A stretch of DNA of 64,000 bases from Virgibacillus sp. MSJ-26 (GTDB lineage Bacteria > Bacillota > Bacilli > Bacillales > Amphibacillaceae). This document shows positions 27,635 through 35,342 of the stretch, piece by piece. The notes below the pieces were generated by a model. It worked only from the letters and a program-made list of their open reading frames with translations, was not told the origin of the DNA and ran no database searches. The position numbers and the translations under genes were made by a program. The first letter of the stretch is position 1. Every line of letters begins with the position of its first letter. The stretch is taken from NCBI RefSeq assembly GCF_018918075.1, contig NZ_JAHLPW010000007.1, positions 62,001 through 126,000 of the forward strand. The letters run 5' to 3'.

Positions 27635-28920
27635 TTTGTATAACTATCCACCAATTCTTTTGCTTTACCCACACGGATTTCTTTTGATTCAATTAATTGT
27701 TTAGCAATCACATCAACCATCTCCCCCGACGCTCCAGCTGCAATCGCAACTGAGCGAGAATGTAGGGCCATATGACCTTTTTGAATCCCATCTGTTGCAA
27801 GTGCCCTTAATGCGCCTAAGTTTTGCGCTAATCCAACTGCAACAATAACTTGCGCTAACTCTTGGGCCGAGTCGACTTTTAAAAGGTTAAATGCAAGCTT
27901 TGATACTGGATGAATCTTAATTGACCCACCGACTGTCCCAACAGCCATAGGCAACTCTAATTCCCCAATGAGATGGCCATTTTCTCCGATAGACCATGTT
28001 GTCATCGAACCGTACTGACCATGACGAGCAGCATGAGCATGAGCTCCCGCTTCAACCGCGCGCCAATCATTCCCAGTAGCAATCACAACCGGATCAATTC
28101 CATTCATAATCCCCTTATTATGAGTCACTGCCCGGTAAGGATCTGAAGCTGCAAACTCATAGGCATGGACAATGCCATCACGCACTTCTTCTCCACTAAA
28201 GCCATCTGTATCCAGAAGTTCAGGTGGGATAGAACATGTAGCTTTAGCAAGACAACGGTCTGCATAATTAGATAGGATTCTTAAATAAACTTTCCCCGCT
28301 GTTAACTCTTCAACAGTTGGTGCTAGAGATTCGACCATTGTATTAATCGTATTAGCGCCCATCGCATCACATGTATTTATATATAAGTGTAAAACGAGCA
28401 TTTGCCCGTATTTAGAGTTTGATTCTTCATTAAGCACTCTAACTTCTAAATCTTCCGCTCCGCCGCCGCGGGCAACTAAACTTGGATATGCCGCATTCGC
28501 ATCTGCGATCAACTGATCCTTTTCTTGTAGTATTGCTCTTTTAGCCACTTCAAAATCAGGGCAGCCGACTACCTGTATTTGACCAATCATAACCCTATCT
28601 GTAGCTTTCGTTTTAAACCCACCGGCATCCCTAACTATTTTTGCCATATAACTTGCTGAGGCAACAACTGAAGGTTCTTCAATAACCATTGGAATAACAT
28701 AGTCTTTTTCATTAATTAAGAAGTTTAAGCCCAATCCAAGCGGGAGAGGGTATGTCCCAACAACATTTTCAACCATATTATTGGCAATATCTATTGGTAA
28801 CGGGCCTTCTGATGAAAGGGTTGCCATGTCTTCTTGGGGAAGTTTGCTATTTTCATTTAAAAATTCCCTGCGTTTTTCAACAGTCATTTTATAAAAACCG
28901 GGGATTCTCGAAGACTTCAT
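27631..28920 (-). CDS. mvaA: hydroxymethylglutaryl-CoA reductase, class II
   Basis: Reduces HMG-CoA to mevalonate. The 429-aa length is that of the bacterial class II enzymes. Conserved blocks: ENVVGTYPLPLG near 52 with the catalytic Glu, DAMGANTINTM near 186 for cofactor binding, and GTVGGSIKIHP near 330. First gene of mvaA-mvaK1-mvaD-mvaK2, with an AAAGGATG ribosome site. HMG-CoA synthase (mvaS) is not in the window. Cofactor preference cannot be read safely. Confidence 0.95.
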   Translation of the reverse strand: MKSSRIPGFYKMTVEKRREFLNENSKLPQEDMATLSSEGPLPIDIANNMVENVVGTYPLPLGLGLNFLINEKDYVIPMVIEEPSVVASASYMAKIVRDAGGFKTKATDRVMIGQIQVVGCPDFEVAKRAILQEKDQLIADANAAYPSLVARGGGAEDLEVRVLNEESNSKYGQMLVLHLYINTCDAMGANTINTMVESLAPTVEELTAGKVYLRILSNYADRCLAKATCSIPPELLDTDGFSGEEVRDGIVHAYEFAASDPYRAVTHNKGIMNGIDPVVIATGNDWRAVEAGAHAHAARHGQYGSMTTWSIGENGHLIGELELPMAVGTVGGSIKIHPVSKLAFNLLKVDSAQELAQVIVAVGLAQNLGALRALATDGIQKGHMALHSRSVAIAAGASGEMVDVIAKQLIESKEIRVGKAKELVDSYTK

Positions 28921-29090
28921 AAATATATCATCCTTTTATAGATTATGGTTAAGCCTCATAGAGCGGAACTTGTCCTATTATATTTAAATTATAGTATATA
29001 TAGTAACTTTCTGCATTCTAAAACTTTAAATAAATGACTTCTCTGATTTTCACTCTATCTATTATGTAAAAACATTTGATAAAATGCAAA

Positions 29091-29130
29091 TAAACAAGGC
29101 TGTCTGCATTCATAACAGCCTTGTTTATTT
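29091..29130 (-). terminator. terminator of the tRNA operon
   Basis: AAACAAGGCTGT and ACAGCCTTGTTT form a long perfect stem followed on the minus strand by TATTTG. It lies 52 bases after tRNA-Lys. It could also work rightward. Confidence 0.85.
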
Positions 29131-29181
29131 AACCATAAATTCTATGAATGGTTTTAAAAGGATATAAAATCGCCTTATTGA

Positions 29182-29254
29182 TGAGCCATGCAGGAATCGA
29201 ACCTGCGACCCTCTGATTAAAAGTCAGATGCTCTACCGACTGAGCTAATGGCTC
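29182..29254 (-). tRNA. tRNA-Lys (anticodon TTT)
   Basis: 73 bases with a complete cloverleaf: acceptor GAGCCAT/ATGGCTC, D loop AGCTCAGTCGGTAGAGC, anticodon arm CTGACTTTTAATCAG, and GGTTCGATTCC. CCA is not encoded. Last of five tRNAs. Confidence 0.97.
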
Positions 29255-29390
29255 GTGTTGTTTAATGTTCTGATATTTAATGGTGCATAATGTTTAAAAG
29301 ATGCTCGTCGTGTTGTAAGATTATTCGATGAAGTGGGCACTCCTCGCAATCCTACACATGGTAGATAATTCGATGAAGCAGGCGGCTTGA

Positions 29391-29419
29391 CTCTATCGAC
29401 TGAGCTAATGGCTCGTGTT
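29391..29419 (-). pseudogene. truncated duplicate of the tRNA-Lys 5' half
   Basis: 29 bases identical except for one base to 29231-29259, that is, the 5' end of tRNA-Lys from the first bases through the D arm plus its upstream flank. The anticodon, T arm and acceptor 3' strand are missing, so it cannot be a functional tRNA. The 140 bases between it and the real gene resemble nothing I recognise and hold two copies of ATTCGATGAAG. Confidence 0.8.
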
Positions 29420-29473
29420 ATTTGGTATTCCTCATAAACGCTGATTTCAAACTTATTTTAAGCAATAAAAAAA

Positions 29474-29546
29474 CTGGGCTACTAGGATTCGAACCTAGGG
29501 AATGACGGGACCAAAACCCGTTGCCTTACCGCTTGGCTATAGCCCA
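29474..29546 (-). tRNA. tRNA-Gln (anticodon TTG)
   Basis: 73 bases; acceptor TGGGCTA/TAGCCCA, anticodon loop TTTTGGT, T arm CTAGGTTCGAATCCTAG. The U1-A pair at the acceptor end is typical of tRNA-Gln. CCA not encoded. Confidence 0.97.
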
Positions 29547-29561
29547 ATGTGAAATAATATA

Positions 29562-29646
29562 TGGTGGAGGGGGAGAGATTCGAACTCCCGAACCCTGAGG
29601 GAGCGGATTTACAGTCCGCCGCGTTTAGCCACTTCGCTACCCCTCC
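29562..29646 (-). tRNA. tRNA-Tyr (anticodon GTA)
   Basis: 85 bases including an encoded CCA and the long variable arm expected for tRNA-Tyr (TCCCTCAGGGTTCGGGA). Acceptor GGAGGGG/CCCCTCC, anticodon loop CTGTAAA. Confidence 0.97.
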
Positions 29647-29702
29647 GTAATTATCTTATACTAGTTTATTCTTTTTAATACATAAAAGATTAAAAACAAA
29701 AA

Positions 29703-29775
<73 letters not shown>

Positions 29776-29778
29776 ATA

Positions 29779-29853
29779 TGGTGACCCGTACGGGATTCGA
29801 ACCCGTGATACCGCCGTGAAAGGGCGATGTCTTAACCACTTGACCAACGGGCC
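29779..29853 (-). tRNA. tRNA-Glu (anticodon TTC)
   Basis: 75 bases with an encoded CCA; acceptor GGCCCGT/ACGGGTC, anticodon loop CTTTCAC, T arm CACGGGTTCGAATCCCGT. First gene of the operon. Confidence 0.97.
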
Positions 29854-29912
29854 AGTACTTTTTATGTAAGCATGAAAATTTAATTAATTGCTGTTCCAAG
29901 CCAGCGACATTT

Positions 29913-29941
29913 ATTATATACATTATTTTTTAATTTGTAAA
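29913..29941 (-). promoter_or_regulatory. promoter of the tRNA operon
   Basis: On the minus strand TTTACA, a 17-base spacer and a perfect TATAAT, about 50 bases before tRNA-Glu. Strong sigma-A promoter as expected for stable RNA. Confidence 0.85.
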
Positions 29942-30188
29942 GGGGAAATTTGATATTTTGTAAAAAACATTACTTTTATCAAACTTGATGCTGCTTAACT
30001 TACTATTTTTAGAAACTTATTTAACCTTTGGTTATATTATTTTTCGTATAATTAATGCTAATTATCACAGAATACCCTATAAAATATTCTGTTTTAGAAA
30101 TTTGAGTTATAGATTATCTTACCTAGTAATTGCTAAGTGAAGTAGTTATCATGTGAATTATCGTTCTTAGTCTTTGTTCATTTATTTA
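29942..30188. other. intergenic region without recognised features
   Basis: AT-rich DNA between the tRNA promoter and the terminator of the secreted-hydrolase cluster. I see no reading frame with a ribosome site and no clear structure. Confidence 0.4.
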
Positions 30189-30222
30189 TACAGTGGGGAG
30201 AAAGAGATAGCCCCCACTGTAT
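30189..30222 (-). terminator. terminator of the secreted-hydrolase cluster
   Basis: On the minus strand ACAGTGGGG and CCCCACTGT form a strong stem followed by ATAAATAAAT, 25 bases after the last hydrolase gene. Confidence 0.8.
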
Positions 30223-30246
30223 AAGATTATTTTAAAGTGCTAATTT

Positions 30247-32436
30247 TTATTGAAATTGATCAATTAAATATTGAGTATCAATATTTAAAACAAGGTAAGC
30301 ATCTTCTGATATTAATTTATTTTCCTTTTGATAATCAAGTAGAGAGCTAAAGCTATTAAGATGCTTAACAACTTTCTCGCTTGAACCAACTTTTTCATAA
30401 TGTTCTATCGCAGTTAGATGTATCTGCATTATACGAGCTGTAGTCTCATCTTCAAAAGCACCTTTTTCATCATAGTATTCCATGACTTCTATTAAATCAG
30501 CTGTTGTTTCTGGAGATGTTCCTCCGTTATGACCAGTTGCATCATTGAATGCTTCAACTCCACCTATAATTGGAAGTTTCACATGACTCTCTTCAAGAAT
30601 CACATCAACAGTTGCTTCATTGTCATCAGTTGTTAACCAATTGCGATCACTTCCCGTTATTATAATCCCAAAACGGTGCCCCTCTTTAAACACATAATCC
30701 TCTGGAAGCGCATCCCATTGAAAATTATACTCTTCCTCAGGCTCCAATGGAGTAGAATAGTCGAGTGATTGCCAGTTTTGCGCGTCTAACCACCCATGTG
30801 TAACAATTTCATATGGTGCTTCATGTGTAACCTTTTCAGTTTCTTTGTAGCAGGCACTATCATCATCCGAACTCTCACCCCAACACGTTACAGTATCAAG
30901 TGTTCGAATACCTTCTTCATTAGAACGGTGATCTACTCTTTCGTCTCTACCATAGTCTACAATTAAAGCAGTTAAGTTGGTATCTTCTTTATCTACAGTT
31001 GCATTAATACTTATTTCCGGAACACCACTTAATCGCATATCCTCTTTTAATTCATCTGTTAAGAATATCAATCTACTCTCTTTTTCTGTAAATTCATCTT
31101 CAACCATTTGTTTCTCCGTCTGTCTAGGATTATCAACAAACAACTTATTTGACTTATCTAAAAGCGGAGCTGTTGTTAAAGTACCGGGTAAATCATCACT
31201 GCCAGGTGCGAATTTGACTTCTATTGTTTCAGCCTCCTCATCTGGCCAAGCATTATGTGTTTCCCACTCATCAGCACTTCTTTCAATATCTACTGCTGGT
31301 TCATCCATAATTCCATTTTCAATTCCTAATAACCAATAATCAAACCAACGATGTAATGTTTCAACCCATTCCTCTCTTCTAAAGTCAAATGGATCAACAT
31401 GACCAGTTTGAGTGATCCATAGTTTTCTAGGTACATCATTTTTCGCCAATTCTTCCCACCAATTAGAAAAGTGATTTGCCTTCACGTTATAATCATTTAT
31501 TCCATGTATAGCAAAAACACTAGCAGTAACGTTTTCGGCATCTTTAACAAAGTCACGCTCTGCCCAAAACTCATTATAATCTCCTGTTGTGTCGTCTGAA
31601 CCGACTGTTAGTTCTTCACGAATTGGGGCACAATGATTAATACGCTCACTATTTGTTACGGTTTTAGATAAACCTGCAGGGCCATTAAGGTAAAATGGAA
31701 TTCCTCCATAACGATAATAGTCATACCAGCTACTAATAGCACCAATTGGTACAATTGTTTCCAAGCCTTCTATACCCCTTGCAGCTGCCCCATTTGCTAA
31801 TGTTCCATCATAAGACTTTCCAATCATACCTACTTTACCAGTGGACCAATCAGCAGTAACTTCCTGCCCGTCTTCATTCCAGGCTTTACCTTTACCATTA
31901 AGCCAATCAATGACAATTTCAACACTATCTATTTCCTCATGACCGCCAGTCGTCGGACAGCCATCTGAATTATTAGTTCCTACCATATCAAGTAAGACGA
32001 CAGCATATCCTCTTGGAACAAAGTAATTATCATAATACAATGGAAACATAGTGTTTTCTCCATCACCGTTAGGATCTTTAATTTCACCTTCATTTCCACG
32101 ACCTAGACTCTCATAATAAGGGCTTGCATCCATGATAATTGGAACTTCTAAACCATTTTCAGTTTCTTCTGGTCGCATCACATCAATAGCGATTCTATCA
32201 GAGTTACCATCGTTATCACTATCAATAGTAGATTCAACGTAAATCGTCTCTTTAATCGCATCGTCATAAGAGTAGACAGGCTCAGTAACGCCTTCCTCTA
32301 GATCAAAACTAGGAATATCTATTATCTGTTCTGATTCTTCAGCTGTAACTGTTGACATCATTGGTGTCAAAATCATTATTATTGTAATAAATGAAAGAAA
32401 AATTCTATGAATGTTTTGTTCTGTCTTTTTAAACAA
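30247..32436 (-). CDS. secreted Xaa-Pro dipeptidyl-peptidase-type hydrolase with C-terminal FIMAH-like module
   Basis: Secreted enzyme of 729 aa of the S15/CocE group, expected to remove Xaa-Pro dipeptides or hydrolyse esters. Signal peptide at 1-32 (helix 12-29). Alpha/beta hydrolase with the nucleophile Ser208 in GKSYDG, PRGYAVVLLDMVGT near 141 and a C-terminal jelly-roll near 450-640. Residues about 650-729 form a helical module (IHLTAIEHYEK, KVVKHLNSF, LISEDAYLVL) shared with the next three genes. Strongly acidic, fitting a saline exterior. Classical PepX of lactic bacteria is cytosolic, so secretion is notable. Substrate is inferred from family only; cocaine-esterase-like activity is an alternative. 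Confidence 0.82.
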   Translation of the reverse strand: MFKKTEQNIHRIFLSFITIIMILTPMMSTVTAEESEQIIDIPSFDLEEGVTEPVYSYDDAIKETIYVESTIDSDNDGNSDRIAIDVMRPEETENGLEVPIIMDASPYYESLGRGNEGEIKDPNGDGENTMFPLYYDNYFVPRGYAVVLLDMVGTNNSDGCPTTGGHEEIDSVEIVIDWLNGKGKAWNEDGQEVTADWSTGKVGMIGKSYDGTLANGAAARGIEGLETIVPIGAISSWYDYYRYGGIPFYLNGPAGLSKTVTNSERINHCAPIREELTVGSDDTTGDYNEFWAERDFVKDAENVTASVFAIHGINDYNVKANHFSNWWEELAKNDVPRKLWITQTGHVDPFDFRREEWVETLHRWFDYWLLGIENGIMDEPAVDIERSADEWETHNAWPDEEAETIEVKFAPGSDDLPGTLTTAPLLDKSNKLFVDNPRQTEKQMVEDEFTEKESRLIFLTDELKEDMRLSGVPEISINATVDKEDTNLTALIVDYGRDERVDHRSNEEGIRTLDTVTCWGESSDDDSACYKETEKVTHEAPYEIVTHGWLDAQNWQSLDYSTPLEPEEEYNFQWDALPEDYVFKEGHRFGIIITGSDRNWLTTDDNEATVDVILEESHVKLPIIGGVEAFNDATGHNGGTSPETTADLIEVMEYYDEKGAFEDETTARIMQIHLTAIEHYEKVGSSEKVVKHLNSFSSLLDYQKENKLISEDAYLVLNIDTQYLIDQFQ

Positions 32437-32496
32437 GATAATACCTCCAATATTAGTTTCACTCTATCTACTAAATCTTTAATCTTTGTTCTATTA

Positions 32497-32522
32497 AATG
32501 AGAAGGGGGAATCTCTCCCCCT
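32497..32522 (-). terminator. intercistronic hairpin
   Basis: GGGGGA and TCCCCC with flanking bases form a compact stem between the M64-type and S15-type genes. No T tract of note; it may stabilise the upstream mRNA or cause partial termination. Confidence 0.45.
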
Positions 32523-32535
32523 AACTAGTAGAAGC

Positions 32536-35241
32536 TTAACTCCATTTATTTATTACTCTATCAGCCTCGGCATTTAATATCTTGAAGGCTCTCTCGGACA
32601 TATCTCCAGATGCTTTCTGATGTTCTAATAACAACTTTAACCCTTTTGTATGTTTGACAACCTTATCCGCTATTTCCCTATCTTCAAAATGATTGATAGC
32701 AGTTAAATGTAAACGGAGGGCATAAATTGTATCTTCACCTGAAAATTCATTTGTTTTAGTAAATTCTTCAACTAATAGTTCGATACTTTTCGTAGTTGTC
32801 TCATAGTCTGAATCATCGCCAATCTCTAGACCTGATACTTCATTAGGGACACCAAAATCTTCTAATTTATCATTGTTATTATAAGTAGCCAACATACCGT
32901 CAATTGAGTTTCCGACTACAACTGGACCATAGTCACCATACTGTTCATTAGCAGAAACCTGTTGATTATGAATTAACATGAACCATCCTTTAATTTCATT
33001 TCCTACTAAAGTGATATCTTCACTTGTATTAGATATTTCTACTTGTCCATTAATCTCAGAATCAAATATTTGAATAGCATTAGCATAACTTGATTGTATA
33101 TCTCCATTCACTTCACTATTAGAGATCATTAATGAAGAGTTTTTATTAATGATTATATCTCCATCAATTGTTATATTTTCTAGACATGTTACACCTTCCT
33201 CACTAATAACCAAATCACCTGTAATATCATTGGTTTGCGTTTGGGTACATGCAAGTAATTCTCCTGGTAACACAGTTGCTGTAAATTCACTAGCATCCCC
33301 GATGTTACCCGCAGCATCTATTGCACGATGTTCAATCTTATGTGTGCCAAAACCAGGGATGAACTTTCCACCTGGATCATCTTCTGTGTAGGATTGTTCA
33401 AAGGTCGCCTTCGCTATACCACCTGCTCCAAGATTACCGTAAGTCAACTCCGCCTCATCAATTCCAGAATGGGAGAAATTAAATGGGTCTCCTACCATTT
33501 CCTTAGGAAAACCAGCATAGCTATACCACCCATCATCATTTAGACGTAACTCTCCAACAACAAATCCATCTTGGTCATCCTGGGGATCTATTATCATATC
33601 AAACTCATTAAAATAAACATGATGTTCATCTTTTTCATATAATGTTACTAGAGATTCCGATAACTCTTTGTGAGCTTTTGGTAATTTATTATCTATTGTC
33701 CAGCTAATCGTTTCAAAACCATTATCTTCATTCTCTAAATCAGTGACAGTTGCACTCAATGTAGATGCACCTTCTGGCAAATCAAATTTGTCCAATTCTA
33801 TGAATCGACTATTATGTGAGCTAGTCATTTTCTCACCATTAAGTTTCCAAGTAACATCTAGCATTCTATCAGTTGGATTAGTAGTATGGACAAAGACCAC
33901 TTCATCATAAGCTAAATTATGTTCTAACGGAGAATGATTGGTAAACTTCACATCTACCTCAGTTTCTTGGTTTTGTTCACCTACAATCCATTCACGATTT
34001 TGTGACATTCTTGGGCTTTTTAAAAAATCAGGGTCTCTTACAAATTCTGTTTGATCACGTACTGTAACCTTAATTACATCATCACTTTCAACATTTAATT
34101 TTCCCAAGTCAAGATAACGTGCATTGTCTGTTCCACTAATTTTTTTACCGTTAACCTCCCACTTAACATCTAATACATGAAACCTTGGGTACATTGTCTC
34201 TACCCATAATATTTCTTTCGTACCAACTTCACCTTCTGGGGTTGAAGATAATGGCATCTGTCCTGTTTCACGCATACCTGTAATACGTTGAGTTATCTGT
34301 TCCCGAGACACTTGATCAAAATAAAAACCAGTATGCCTCATCATTGAATGATTACTAGGACGCCAAACATTCGATTTGCTGTATAGACCACTTTCATAAC
34401 CATCTGGGTCTGCAGCCTTTATAACGCCTCCAGATTCACTTTCTTCACCCAACCAACGCCACCACTTGGCTTTATTTTCAATCATTTCTTCGGATGTCAT
34501 GCGTGTATGATGTATTGATGAAGGTTCGTTGTCTGAATGTGCCTCTCCTGGGACACCGCGATTATAATACGCATATTCATCTTGAAGATTTCCTAGTGAA
34601 TGTCCTAATTCATGTAAAGAAACAAGTGGTCCTTGTGGGCTACCACCCGTTGTCGTTGCATAAGATCCCCCGGCCCCACCATAAGTAGTTGTATTAGCCA
34701 TTGCTAGTATTTGTAAGTTTTGTGAGTCTGCTGGAATGCCAAGCTCTGGTCCAACCTGTTCCTCAAGTATTGTATTAATAATTTGTTGCCCACCAGGACC
34801 AAACGTAAGAAGACGTTCAATATCTTGCGCAAACTCCATATTTAACGCTGTATCACGTTTAACATTACCGTCGCCCCTATCATAACTTACACCGGAATCA
34901 ACTGATGGTGTTTCAACGATGTACACATTAAAGTAGTTTCTATAGCTACGGAAAGGCTCCTGACTCCACTGTATATTCTGATTTCTATCAACATCTTCGT
35001 GAAATTTGTCCATTTCATCAGCCGTGTAACCATCTCCAAAAATAATTAAGTTTAAACGTTCCTCTGCTGGTCCACTTACCTGTAATGGAATAACATTGAC
35101 ATCCCCTACTTTTAAATCATTTGCTTCTCCTGATACACTCGGTCCCTCTAACCATCCCAACTTATCCGCTGATATAGTTAATAAAGGTAAAAGAATGATT
35201 ATTAAAAAAACTTTTTTTATAAAAGAATCTCTATGAGGCAT
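32536..35241 (-). CDS. secreted M64-type metalloprotease with beta-helix-like region and FIMAH-like module
   Basis: Secreted 901-aa protein. N-terminal hydrophobic signal at 9-25. Residues about 45-340 match the M64 (IgA-peptidase) fold, with the zinc site HELGH at 210-214 followed by SLGNLQDEY. Residues 345-530 hold two Ig-like beta modules with the repeated LDVxWxxNGxK pattern. Residues about 660-800 are a run of short beta repeats (GDIIINKNSS, NGDIQSS, NGQVEIS) suggesting a small beta-helix. The last 80 residues are the shared helical module (LRLHLTAINHFED, KVVKHTKGLKLLLEHQK). Exact protein substrate unknown. Confidence 0.82.
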   Translation of the reverse strand: MPHRDSFIKKVFLIIILLPLLTISADKLGWLEGPSVSGEANDLKVGDVNVIPLQVSGPAEERLNLIIFGDGYTADEMDKFHEDVDRNQNIQWSQEPFRSYRNYFNVYIVETPSVDSGVSYDRGDGNVKRDTALNMEFAQDIERLLTFGPGGQQIINTILEEQVGPELGIPADSQNLQILAMANTTTYGGAGGSYATTTGGSPQGPLVSLHELGHSLGNLQDEYAYYNRGVPGEAHSDNEPSSIHHTRMTSEEMIENKAKWWRWLGEESESGGVIKAADPDGYESGLYSKSNVWRPSNHSMMRHTGFYFDQVSREQITQRITGMRETGQMPLSSTPEGEVGTKEILWVETMYPRFHVLDVKWEVNGKKISGTDNARYLDLGKLNVESDDVIKVTVRDQTEFVRDPDFLKSPRMSQNREWIVGEQNQETEVDVKFTNHSPLEHNLAYDEVVFVHTTNPTDRMLDVTWKLNGEKMTSSHNSRFIELDKFDLPEGASTLSATVTDLENEDNGFETISWTIDNKLPKAHKELSESLVTLYEKDEHHVYFNEFDMIIDPQDDQDGFVVGELRLNDDGWYSYAGFPKEMVGDPFNFSHSGIDEAELTYGNLGAGGIAKATFEQSYTEDDPGGKFIPGFGTHKIEHRAIDAAGNIGDASEFTATVLPGELLACTQTQTNDITGDLVISEEGVTCLENITIDGDIIINKNSSLMISNSEVNGDIQSSYANAIQIFDSEINGQVEISNTSEDITLVGNEIKGWFMLIHNQQVSANEQYGDYGPVVVGNSIDGMLATYNNNDKLEDFGVPNEVSGLEIGDDSDYETTTKSIELLVEEFTKTNEFSGEDTIYALRLHLTAINHFEDREIADKVVKHTKGLKLLLEHQKASGDMSERAFKILNAEADRVINKWS

Positions 35242-35342
35242 TAAACCACCCTTTCGTTATAATACTTAGCCTTCATTAAAACGGCTCAATGCAAAAGTCT
35301 AGATAATCTCTTATCAGAGAATTAATTAAAAGTGATTCAATT

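Noticed and set aside
29281..29400. Possible CRISPR-like direct repeats (ATTCGATGAAG twice)
   Set aside because: Only two short copies, unequal surroundings, no cas genes in the window.
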